A stretch of DNA of 64,000 nt from CAVZQN01 sp963837395 (GTDB lineage Bacteria; Acidobacteriota; HRBIN11; JAKEFK01): NCBI GenBank assembly GCA_963837395.1, contig CAWINI010000002.1, forward strand, positions 1,008,079 to 1,072,078, read 5' to 3'. Shown here piece by piece: positions 38,307 to 45,245 of the stretch (the first letter of the stretch is position 1; every line of letters starts with the position of its first letter). Below the pieces are notes generated by a model that was given only the letters and a program-made list of their open reading frames with translations, was not told the DNA's origin and ran no database searches. The position numbers were made by a program, and so were the translations under genes.

Positions 38307-38979
38307 AGGCGGGGACGTGGTTACGATAGTCAAGATACGATTGCCCGTATTTGCGGATTAAGTCGCGTTCTTCGAAGAATGTGCCAATTAACGCATACGC
38401 TGTAAACAATAAATTCCACTGGAAACGTCCGGCCGTCATCGATTCATGCGCCCATAAGGTAATGATCAACAGTGACGTTAATGGATGTCGCACATATTTA
38501 TAGAGTCCCGTGGTTTGCAAATCTTCAGCCGGCATCTCACCGCCTTTCAATAAAACGTATCCTTGTTTCAAGCCAAACATGGAATTGTGATTTAGATTTC
38601 GAAGAGCGAGTGTTATTGAAAAAAGAGCGGCATAAAAAACAAGATCAAATGTCCAGGAACTTTCAAACCGATAAAGCATCGGATCAAAACGTTGCCATCC
38701 ATATAGAACAATCATCATTGCAATTCCGGAAGTTCCTACGTATATCGATCGCTCCAATAGTTTCGGAACCATCTTTTGAATGCGTTGCTTAATATGTGGA
38801 CGAACCAGTATTGAATGCTGCAATGGGAAGATCATGAACAAAACAGTATTTAAAAATACTGTTTGCCATGAAACGTAATTCGCAGTGTAGTCGATTGCGA
38901 ACTGGATATACCAAAAAAAAGCAACCATCGACCCGACGCCGAGAATGTAACAAAGAATGGAAAATAAGAAATAGCCCAC
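38275..38979 (-). CDS. MddA/NnrU-like membrane methyltransferase
   Basis: 234-residue protein with about five membrane helices and the PEMT/ICMT-type cofactor motif near the C-terminus: YKYVRHPLTSLL followed by FEERDLIRKYGQSYLDYR. FPLQHSILVRPHIKQRIQKM with ERSIYV further on resembles methanethiol S-methyltransferase (MddA) and NnrU relatives more than isoprenylcysteine methyltransferase. The substrate is therefore a guess: methanethiol or another small thiol. It overlaps the end of the CPBP fusion gene on the other strand. Confidence 0.7.
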   Translation of the reverse strand: MGYFLFSILCYILGVGSMVAFFWYIQFAIDYTANYVSWQTVFLNTVLFMIFPLQHSILVRPHIKQRIQKMVPKLLERSIYVGTSGIAMMIVLYGWQRFDPMLYRFESSWTFDLVFYAALFSITLALRNLNHNSMFGLKQGYVLLKGGEMPAEDLQTTGLYKYVRHPLTSLLIITLWAHESMTAGRFQWNLLFTAYALIGTFFEERDLIRKYGQSYLDYRNHVPAFIPLRLGGKK

Positions 38980-39024
38980 CGCAATACTCTATCCCAAATT
39001 TCCTAATGCGCTCGTGGAATATTC

Positions 39025-40110
39025 CTATTTTGCGTCGCGAATCATTTTTTCAATTTCAGGATTGTTTTGCTGCTTTGCTAAATCAATCAGCTCTTTGCGA
39101 TCGCGAGCAACATCTGCTCCGGCATCAATCAGTATTTTTACGAGGTCTTTATAGCCGCGAAGTACAGACACTTGAAGCGCAGTTCCGCCATATGTATTCC
39201 GTGCTTTCACATTCGCACCTGCTTTCAACAGCGCTTGAACTATATCGATTTTTCCTTGCTCCGCAGCAATTGCAAGCGGCGCCATCTTATAATCGTTGGC
39301 CTTATTTACGTCTGCTCCAGCTTTAATCAACGTTTCAACCAATTCTAATTTTCCATTCAGAGCGCGGATAAGCATCGTTTCGCCATATTCACCTGATTCA
39401 TTGACGTTCAGGCCGGCATCAATCAAAACCTGGGAAACTTCAACTTGACCAAATTCAACGGCAGTCCACAAAGCGGATTTTCCATAAATAACAGGTGGCA
39501 TTCCGGCCTTCAGGAAAAGTTTGACAGCTTCAGCATTTCCTTTTTGAACTACGGAAGTAAAAGTAGCTTCATCAAAATCAAGCTTCATTTTTTCCAAAGC
39601 CAAACGCGCGTCATCTTCCAAAGTTGCATCAGGTCCGAGTTTTGCCTCCGGTTTTTCAATTGGTTTAACAATTGGTGCAGAAAATTGGACTTTATAACCG
39701 AATGAGAATCCTGGATCATTCATTACCAATTTCCCGGATATCATCTTGTCGTTAACTTTTTCCGGAGTAAAAGGTCCAGGTTCTTTAACCGAAAGTTTGG
39801 CTGGCACTCGTTCATCGTAAAAAAATACTTCTTCCGCAATTTCTTTTCCCCGAATTACTACTTCAATCGCATGGAGGTCTCCGCCTTCAGCAATCTCACT
39901 GAGGCTTTTAGTATTTTCCAATTCATTTTCTTCCAGAGCCCGATCGCTCAGAATGACACTGATCTTCCCATCCTTTTCAATTGCATAAGCATGTTGTAAT
40001 TGAATCTTGTCGCCACTTACTTGAAGTTCTCCTTTTGCTTTGCCTTCATTTCCGGCAAACAAACTTACAGCAACACATAGCACGATCAGGATAAACGAAT
40101 ATTTTTTCAT
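39025..40110 (-). CDS. exported ankyrin-repeat protein
   Basis: 361-residue protein with a signal peptide (FILIVLCVAVSLFAG, residues 5-19). Residues 25-165 are a beta-rich domain I do not recognise (LQVSGDKIQLQHAYAIEKDG, FSFGYKVQFSAP). From about 195 there are five ankyrin repeats (NAEAVKLFLKAGMPPV, GQVEVSQVLIDAGLNV, GKLELVETLIKAGADV, GKIDIVQALLKAGANV, GYKDLVKILIDAGADV). It should act in the periplasm as a protein-binding scaffold. It lies 13 bases after a second exported ankyrin protein and is probably co-transcribed. Confidence 0.85.
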   Translation of the reverse strand: MKKYSFILIVLCVAVSLFAGNEGKAKGELQVSGDKIQLQHAYAIEKDGKISVILSDRALEENELENTKSLSEIAEGGDLHAIEVVIRGKEIAEEVFFYDERVPAKLSVKEPGPFTPEKVNDKMISGKLVMNDPGFSFGYKVQFSAPIVKPIEKPEAKLGPDATLEDDARLALEKMKLDFDEATFTSVVQKGNAEAVKLFLKAGMPPVIYGKSALWTAVEFGQVEVSQVLIDAGLNVNESGEYGETMLIRALNGKLELVETLIKAGADVNKANDYKMAPLAIAAEQGKIDIVQALLKAGANVKARNTYGGTALQVSVLRGYKDLVKILIDAGADVARDRKELIDLAKQQNNPEIEKMIRDAK

Positions 40111-40123
40111 ACTGGTCCCCTTA

Positions 40124-40885
40124 CTATTTCGCTCCCGCAGCTTTCAGAATTTCAATAATTTCAGTCTGATCCCCTTTTTCTGCTGCTTTTAATGGAGTGT
40201 CTCCATCTTTTGTTTTAACATTTACATTTGCCTTAAGATCAATCAACAGCTTTACCATGTCCGGTTTGCCTCCATAAATCGCGTAAAAAAGAGCTGTTGC
40301 GCCCACGTTCGCTTTTGTAGGTGATTGGTTAACCGGCGCTCCGAGTTCAACAAGTGTCCGCACCATTTCTTCTTTACCAGCACTAACGGCGAACATCAGC
40401 GGAGTCAGACCCATTGTTTCTGCCGTTAAATCGGCACCTGCTTTTGCAAGAATTTTTACGATTTCAACATTTCCCGCAGCTGCTGCTTGAGTTGTTGGCG
40501 TAAATTCGCGTACATCTTTGATATTCACTTTTGCGCCATGATCTATTAACAACTGCACAAACTCAGGGCGATCTCTACTCACTGCATTGGAAAGGGGAGT
40601 CGCGCCCTGATCGTCAGCTGCATTCACATTAGCGCCTTGATCCAGCAGATATTTCGCAATATCCATCTCACCATCCCAGCAAGCTTTCATCAACGGCGTA
40701 ATCTTGTGCTCTCCATATTCGATTAATGTGTCAGCTTTTGAACCGCTTTGCACTAATGCTTGAACCGCTTCCAGATCACCTTTCTCAATTGCAACCGCAA
40801 ATCGATCACCTGGAGTTAATTCAGATGCTTGGACTGCCGCTGCTATCAATGCACACAGAAATAGCAATTTTATGACCTTGTTCAT
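40124..40885 (-). CDS. exported ankyrin-repeat protein
   Basis: 253 residues from ATG 40885, which has GGAGGG 4 bases upstream. A signal peptide covers residues 1-20 (MNKVIKLLFLCALIAAAVQA). Nearly all the rest is ankyrin repeats, about seven (GDLEAVQALVQSGSKA, GEMDIAKYLLDQGANV, DRPEFVQLLIDHGAKV, GNVEIVKILAKAGADL, GKEEMVRTLVELGAPV, GKPDMVKLLIDLKANV, DQTEIIEILKAAGAK). Unlike its downstream neighbour it has no extra N-terminal domain. The partner is unknown. The upstream flank is a MITE-like palindrome. Confidence 0.87.
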   Translation of the reverse strand: MNKVIKLLFLCALIAAAVQASELTPGDRFAVAIEKGDLEAVQALVQSGSKADTLIEYGEHKITPLMKACWDGEMDIAKYLLDQGANVNAADDQGATPLSNAVSRDRPEFVQLLIDHGAKVNIKDVREFTPTTQAAAAGNVEIVKILAKAGADLTAETMGLTPLMFAVSAGKEEMVRTLVELGAPVNQSPTKANVGATALFYAIYGGKPDMVKLLIDLKANVNVKTKDGDTPLKAAEKGDQTEIIEILKAAGAK

Positions 40886-40920
40886 GTACCCTCCTGTTTT
40901 GGCCAATCTCATTGTAGCAG

Positions 40921-41023
40921 GTAGGGGCAGAGCATTTTTGTTCGGACGCATTGTTTGCAGCCAAAATTACCGTCTTCAAAAAACAGCAACCCTCTGCCGG
41001 TCGCAAAAATGCACTGCCCCTAC
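40921..41023. repeat. MITE-like element with GTAGGGGCAG termini
   Basis: 20-base ends GTAGGGGCAGAGCATTTTTG (40921-40940) and CAAAAATGCACTGCCCCTAC (41004-41023) are inverted repeats with one mismatch, around a 63-base centre. No ORF. It sits between the ankyrin gene start and the yajQ promoter. Confidence 0.7.
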
Positions 41024-41030
41024 TAGCGGT

Positions 41031-41058
41031 TTGACGGTGAAAGGACTTATGTTAAGAT
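41031..41058 (+). promoter_or_regulatory. putative promoter of yajQ
   Basis: TTGACG, 16-base spacer, TAAGAT, ending 36 bases before the yajQ ATG. It begins 8 bases after the MITE-like repeat. Confidence 0.5.
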
Positions 41059-41094
41059 GGTGGCCTTTAAGAAGCTTCGAGGAACGCTCTCCCC

Positions 41095-41607
41095 ATGTCC
41101 AAAGAACAAAATTCCTTTGATGTAGTTTCAAAAGTAGAAACCCAGGAAGTGAACAATGCGGTTTCGCAGGCGATGAAAGAGATTTCTACGCGTTTTGATT
41201 TCAAAGGAAGCAAAAGCAATATCACTTTTGATGGAAAAGAAGAAATCGTTATGGTTTCCGATGACGAGCAAAAATTGAAGAGTGTAGTAGATATTCTGAA
41301 GGAAAAATTAACAAAAAGAAAAGTTGCGCTGAATGCGTTGAATTATGAGAAAGTCCAGGAAGCTGCTGGAAATACAGTCCGTCAGGTAGTGAAACTTCAG
41401 CAGGGAATCCCATCGGAGAAGGCAAAAGAAATCGTCAAAATTATCAAAAACAGCAAGCTAAGAAAGGTACAGGCAAGCATTCAAGCAGATCAGGTTCGGA
41501 TTACCAGTCCGAGTCGTGATGAATTGCAAGAAGTCATTAAGATGTTGAAGGAAAGTGAAGCCCGGCTTGCAATTCCGTTGCAGTATATAAATTATCGTTC
41601 CAACTAA
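41095..41607 (+). CDS. yajQ: YajQ family nucleotide-binding protein
   Basis: 170-residue cytoplasmic protein of the YajQ/UPF0234 family: FDVVSKVETQEVNNAVSQAM at the start, EISTRFDFKGSKSNITFDG, VALNALNYEKVQEAAGNTVRQ, GIPSEKAKEIVKIIKNSKLR and QVRITSPSRDELQEVI. Some members bind cyclic di-GMP and others affect phage or plasmid transcription. A c-di-GMP role is attractive because a GGDEF protein is at 1.0-4.6 kb, but that is inference. It is first in a run with the polyprenyl synthase and mtgA. Confidence 0.94.
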   Translation: MSKEQNSFDVVSKVETQEVNNAVSQAMKEISTRFDFKGSKSNITFDGKEEIVMVSDDEQKLKSVVDILKEKLTKRKVALNALNYEKVQEAAGNTVRQVVKLQQGIPSEKAKEIVKIIKNSKLRKVQASIQADQVRITSPSRDELQEVIKMLKESEARLAIPLQYINYRSN

Positions 41608-41630
41608 CGCTAGCAAAATATCAAGAAATC

Positions 41631-42638
41631 ATGATTAAGCAGCTACCTCAGGAAATGTCGTTTTTTACGCCAGCGCTCACTCTTCATGTTGAAGAGAAAC
41701 TGGGTGGGGTGGAATTAGAACTCGAAAAGTACATGAATTCCGAGATCGAGATCATTTCCAGAATGGGACAATACATCTTCCAGAGTGGTGGTAAAAGAAT
41801 TCGTCCATTACTGGTGATTTTGAGTTCAAGAATCGCAGGCTACACCGGTGATCAAGATATTTTGTTTGCATCGATTGTTGAATCTGTTCATACCGCAACC
41901 TTAATTCATGATGACATCATTGATGAAGCGGAGCAGCGCCGTGGTCAGCCATCAGTAAATTCAAGATGGGGCAACAGTTTGACTGTTTTAATGGGTGATT
42001 TTCTTTACATTAAAGCAATGTCGCTTGCGTTGACCCGTGAAAACATGCGCATTTTGCGGCTGATTTCCGATATCACTCTTCGGATGCTTGAAGGGGAGAT
42101 GATCAGTCTTGAACAAAATGGCGATATCGATATTTCGGAACGCGATCACTTGAATTTGATCCGTCGCAAGACCGCCTATTTATTTTCAGGATGCGCTCAA
42201 ATCGGCGGAATTCTCGGACGTGTGTCTCCACAAAAAGAAGCGGCATTGCAAAACTTCGGACTGAATTTGGGAATGGCGTTTCAGCTGATTGATGATCTCC
42301 TGGATTTTACTTCCAGCGAAAATATTCTCGGCAAACCAGTGGGTCACGATCTGAAAGAAGGCAAAATTACTCTGCCTTTGATTTACTTGCTCGAACGGAC
42401 TAATGGCAATCAGGAAATGCAAAAAATTCGTACAGCTCTGATTCAAAAAAATTATGAATCCATTTCACGTGAAATTTTGAAGGATCATATGGTTCGCAGT
42501 AATGCTTTTTCCGATGCCGAACGTAAGGCAAAATATTATGCGAATCTTGCCAAAGAGGATCTTGCTGTATTTGAAAACTCCGATGCAAAAACAGCAATGC
42601 TGGATCTACTGGATTTTGTCATTCAACGTAGCTGGTAA
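41631..42638 (+). CDS. ispB: long-chain polyprenyl diphosphate synthase
   Basis: 335-residue trans-prenyl synthase. The first Asp-rich motif LIHDDIIDEAEQRRGQPSVN is the DDxxD form of long-chain enzymes, the second is FQLIDDLLDFTSS; GGKRIRPLLVILSS near the start and LKEGKITLPLIYLL near the end are also typical. It likely makes the quinone side chain (C35-C50). The exact length is not readable. It follows yajQ by 23 bases and precedes mtgA by 13. Confidence 0.92.
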   Translation: MIKQLPQEMSFFTPALTLHVEEKLGGVELELEKYMNSEIEIISRMGQYIFQSGGKRIRPLLVILSSRIAGYTGDQDILFASIVESVHTATLIHDDIIDEAEQRRGQPSVNSRWGNSLTVLMGDFLYIKAMSLALTRENMRILRLISDITLRMLEGEMISLEQNGDIDISERDHLNLIRRKTAYLFSGCAQIGGILGRVSPQKEAALQNFGLNLGMAFQLIDDLLDFTSSENILGKPVGHDLKEGKITLPLIYLLERTNGNQEMQKIRTALIQKNYESISREILKDHMVRSNAFSDAERKAKYYANLAKEDLAVFENSDAKTAMLDLLDFVIQRSW

Positions 42639-42651
42639 CCTTCAATAAGGC

Positions 42652-43416
42652 ATGAAGGCCTCGCTTGCCAGAGCATGGCGCCTCATCAAACACTTCCTTG
42701 GTTTTCTGCTGATCTTCTGGTTTGCTTTCACAATTTATTGCATTTTCTCAGTGCCAGGACTTTGTGATCTCAAGAAAGAAAATCCTAAAACTACCGCATT
42801 TCAAGAACTTCGTAAAAAACAATGGGAAAAAAAAGGAACCAGGAAAAAGATTGTAAAGATCTGGATTCCTTTAACTGCCATATCACCTCATCTGAAAAAT
42901 GCAGTACTTACGGCGGAAGATCCTAATTTTTATCATCATCATGGTCTTGATCTGTATGCAATCAAGCTTGCAATGGAAGAAAATTGGGAAGAAAAAAGCA
43001 TTGTTCGTGGAGCGAGTACAATCACGCAGCAATTGGTAAAGAATCTATATTTATCCCCATCTCAAAATCCGATGCGCAAATGGAATGAAGCAATTCTTGC
43101 GTTACGAGTAGAACGGTGCGTTTCAAAAAACAGGTTATTGGAAATCTATTTAAACGTGATTGAGTGGGGGGAAGCGGTATACGGCGTTGAGGCTGCGTCC
43201 CGAAAATATTTTGGCAAATCTGCTTCTGGGTTAGATCCGGCAGAGTCTGCTCTTCTGGCGGCGATGATTCCAAATCCAATTGCTCGTAACCCTTATAAGT
43301 CGAATCCAAAGTTGCAAAAGAAAAAGAACTGGGTATTAAAGCTGATGTGGAAGACAGGAAAAATTAGTAAATCTCAATATGACTCCGCTGTACAGGAACG
43401 TATTTTATTACGTTGA
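42652..43416 (+). CDS. mtgA: monofunctional peptidoglycan glycosyltransferase
   Basis: 254-residue inner-membrane GT51 enzyme that polymerises lipid II without a transpeptidase domain. One membrane helix (FLGFLLIFWFAFTIYCIFSV, about 16-35). Catalytic motif 1 is LTAEDPNFYHHHGLD, then RGASTITQQLVKNLYL (motif 2), ALRVERCVSKNRLLEIYLN (motif 3-4) and ARNPYKSNP. All catalytic Glu residues are present. It is in one run with the polyprenyl synthase. Confidence 0.95.
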   Translation: MKASLARAWRLIKHFLGFLLIFWFAFTIYCIFSVPGLCDLKKENPKTTAFQELRKKQWEKKGTRKKIVKIWIPLTAISPHLKNAVLTAEDPNFYHHHGLDLYAIKLAMEENWEEKSIVRGASTITQQLVKNLYLSPSQNPMRKWNEAILALRVERCVSKNRLLEIYLNVIEWGEAVYGVEAASRKYFGKSASGLDPAESALLAAMIPNPIARNPYKSNPKLQKKKNWVLKLMWKTGKISKSQYDSAVQERILLR

Positions 43417-43430
43417 ACTGGCACTAAATA

Positions 43431-43459
43431 TTACTTCGTCTTAAGCTATCTGTTATAAT
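43431..43459 (+). promoter_or_regulatory. putative promoter of the TPR gene
   Basis: TTACTT, 17-base spacer, perfect TATAAT (43454-43459), 26 bases before the ATG at 43485. GGAAGG lies 7 bases before that ATG. Confidence 0.5.
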
Positions 43460-43484
43460 TTATTTACTTCCTGGAAGGTTATTT

Positions 43485-44135
43485 ATGACCAAAGACAATT
43501 TAGTTCATGCATTGGGTGGCGTCATTGTTGGGATTGTTGCCGGTGTAATTATCGCCAATTTTAGTTCAGGCCCGCGAACGCAAGCTGGATTTTCGCAGCC
43601 GATGGCACAAACTCAACAACAAGCAGCACCGCAAATGCAATCTGAATCAGGATCCCCAATTCCGGCCCAGGGCGAGCTTCCTGAAGGTCATCCAGCTGTA
43701 GATGAAAATGCTTTACGTGATCAGCTGGTGAAACAAGAAACGGTTTTAAAAGGTGATCCAAATAATCAAGACGCTCTGATTTCTGCAGGAAATCTCAATT
43801 TCGATTTAAAGAATTATCAAAAAGCTGCTGACTACTACGATCATGCCTTAAAAAACGATCCGAAGAATGTGAATTTGATTACAGACCTGGGCAGTAGTTG
43901 GTTATGGATGAATCAACCTTTAAAAGCGATTGAATATTATGATCGCTCGCTGGCAATCGATCCCAAACATTTCCAAACCTTGATGAATTTGGGGATTGCC
44001 CGAATGAGCTCAGGCAATCGTGCCGGCGCTGCTGAAGCCTGGGAAAGATTGGTTTCATATTATCCGGATCATCCCGAAGCCCCGATGTTGCGGGATGCAA
44101 TCAAACGCCTTCGTGAAAAGCCCTCAGGCTCGTGA
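43485..44135 (+). CDS. membrane-anchored TPR protein
   Basis: 216-residue protein. A single N-terminal helix (ALGGVIVGIVAGVIIANF, residues 6-23) anchors it, followed by a Gln/Pro-rich linker (about 30-70). Three to four TPRs then follow (NNQDALISAGNLNFDLKNYQ, NVNLITDLGSSWLWMNQPLK, HFQTLMNLGIARMSSGNRAG). It ends in KRLREKPSGS. It probably scaffolds an envelope complex. There is no enzyme domain. Some cytochrome-biogenesis and secretion proteins look like this, but nothing here decides. Confidence 0.8.
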   Translation: MTKDNLVHALGGVIVGIVAGVIIANFSSGPRTQAGFSQPMAQTQQQAAPQMQSESGSPIPAQGELPEGHPAVDENALRDQLVKQETVLKGDPNNQDALISAGNLNFDLKNYQKAADYYDHALKNDPKNVNLITDLGSSWLWMNQPLKAIEYYDRSLAIDPKHFQTLMNLGIARMSSGNRAGAAEAWERLVSYYPDHPEAPMLRDAIKRLREKPSGS

Positions 44136-44189
44136 AATTGGCACAGTTCCCATTTTTGAGGTATTCTTTTTTTAAGAGGTGGTATATCG

Positions 44190-44789
44190 ATGAAAACGTT
44201 AGTCCGACTGACGGTGCTTGCAGTTTTTCTATTAACAGGAACTCTAGTTTACTGCCAAACACAAACAGCTCCCGCCGCGGGTGATTCCCCGCTGGTTCGA
44301 GCAGCAAAAAAAGAACGCGAACGCCGTGAGAAATTAAAAACTTCTACTAAACCAACCAAGAGTTTTACCAATCAAGATATTGAAGAATTTAAGGCAAAAA
44401 ATAAAGATGCCGATAAATCATCCCCGGAAGGTGAAGACTCAACGGGGGAAGATACTTCCATGACACCGGAAGAAACGACTACGTCTAATGCTGATGCACA
44501 AACAGAACAGCGATGGAGAGATAAATCACACGAAGCTGTTGAACGTGTTAAGGGTGCGGAAGAAAAAATTCAACAACTGCAAACAGACATTAATGCACTA
44601 ACGCAAGCATTTTATGCAGAATCAGATGGTGTCTCTCAGCGCGGACAAATTGAAGCACAGCGCAATACTAGATTGGATGAGTTGGAAGCGGCAAAGAAAG
44701 AACTGGAAAATGCAAAACAAGCCCAGGATGATTTGCAAGAAGAAGCTCGGAAGGAAGGCGCCCTTCCCGGTTGGATTGAACAACAATAA
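44190..44789 (+). CDS. exported coiled-coil protein, unknown
   Basis: 199 residues. A signal peptide covers about 1-22 (LTVLAVFLLTGTLVYC) and the Cys at the end could be a lipobox. The middle is charged and low complexity (KKERERREKLKTSTKPTKS, then an acidic Ser/Thr stretch). Residues about 110-190 are a predicted coiled coil rich in Glu, Gln and Ala (AVERVKGAEEKIQQLQTDIN, RLDELEAAKKELENAKQAQD). GAGGTGG precedes the ATG by 8 bases. I do not recognise the family. Confidence 0.75.
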   Translation: MKTLVRLTVLAVFLLTGTLVYCQTQTAPAAGDSPLVRAAKKERERREKLKTSTKPTKSFTNQDIEEFKAKNKDADKSSPEGEDSTGEDTSMTPEETTTSNADAQTEQRWRDKSHEAVERVKGAEEKIQQLQTDINALTQAFYAESDGVSQRGQIEAQRNTRLDELEAAKKELENAKQAQDDLQEEARKEGALPGWIEQQ

Positions 44790-44840
44790 ATTTAATTTCA
44801 TACTTGATTTTTGTGTATAGTTTGAATAGCATTCAAATAG

Positions 44841-44940
44841 AAAGATTTTGGTGAAATCTGGGGCAGGCTTTGAGGCCAAATCTCATCCGCTCAGGTGGAC
44901 GAAGGTGCTAATGATTTTGCCAAAATCTTTTTCTATTTTT
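44841..44940 (+). other. possible structured leader before the small ORF
   Basis: AAAGATTTTGG (44841-44851) pairs perfectly with CCAAAATCTTT (44920-44930), which is followed by TTCTATTTTT. Inside is TCCGC-TCAG-GTGGA and a weaker GGC/GCC hairpin. A tttgaat-agc-attcaaa hairpin lies just before, at 44821-44837. It looks like a terminator or switch. I could not match a known riboswitch. Confidence 0.35.
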
Positions 44941-44948
44941 ACCTACCT

Positions 44949-45182
44949 ATGAAATCACGTAAGCCTGCTGATCTACCGCCGTCAACGTCTTTTGATCCTG
45001 AATTCGTCACTAATCCGATGGACTTTGATTCGCTTGAAGAAAAGATCCGGGGTGATGAAATCATGGGCAATGAAGAATACAAAAAAATCAAAGAAGAACG
45101 GGAAATAAAGAAGAAGTTAGAGGATGGTGAGGTTGATCGACGTCTGGAAGAATTGAAGAAAAAGATTAAACCTAAAAAGTAA
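44949..45182 (+). CDS. small charged protein, unknown
   Basis: 77 residues from ATG 44949. There is no signal or membrane segment. The C-terminal 45 residues are a highly charged helix (EEYKKIKEEREIKKKLEDGE, then DRRLEELKKKIKPKK). No ribosome-binding site is visible before the ATG, and the U-run of the hairpin above ends 9 bases upstream. A GTG at 44895 in the same frame would add 18 residues. No family is recognised. Codon use looks like the neighbours. Confidence 0.55.
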   Translation: MKSRKPADLPPSTSFDPEFVTNPMDFDSLEEKIRGDEIMGNEEYKKIKEEREIKKKLEDGEVDRRLEELKKKIKPKK

Positions 45183-45245
45183 ACCGTAAAACGTAAAACG
45201 TAAAACGTAATTCGTAATTCGTAATGAGCTCTTACGTTTTACGCA
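45183..45245. repeat. CGTAAAA-word palindrome between convergent genes
   Basis: CGTAAAACGTAAAACGTAAA tandem words at 45184 face TTACGTTTTACG ending near 45243. It fills the whole gap between two stops and probably ends transcription from both sides. Confidence 0.6.

Noticed and set aside
44136..44190. Sigma-54 promoter at TTGGCACAG
   Set aside because: The -24 box looks good, but the bases 10 positions downstream are AT rather than GC.
44841..44940. Small SRP RNA, cobalamin or c-di-GMP riboswitch
   Set aside because: Short resemblances (GGTGAAATC, TCAGGTGGACGAAGG) exist, but the required core pairings and conserved loops of each class are absent.
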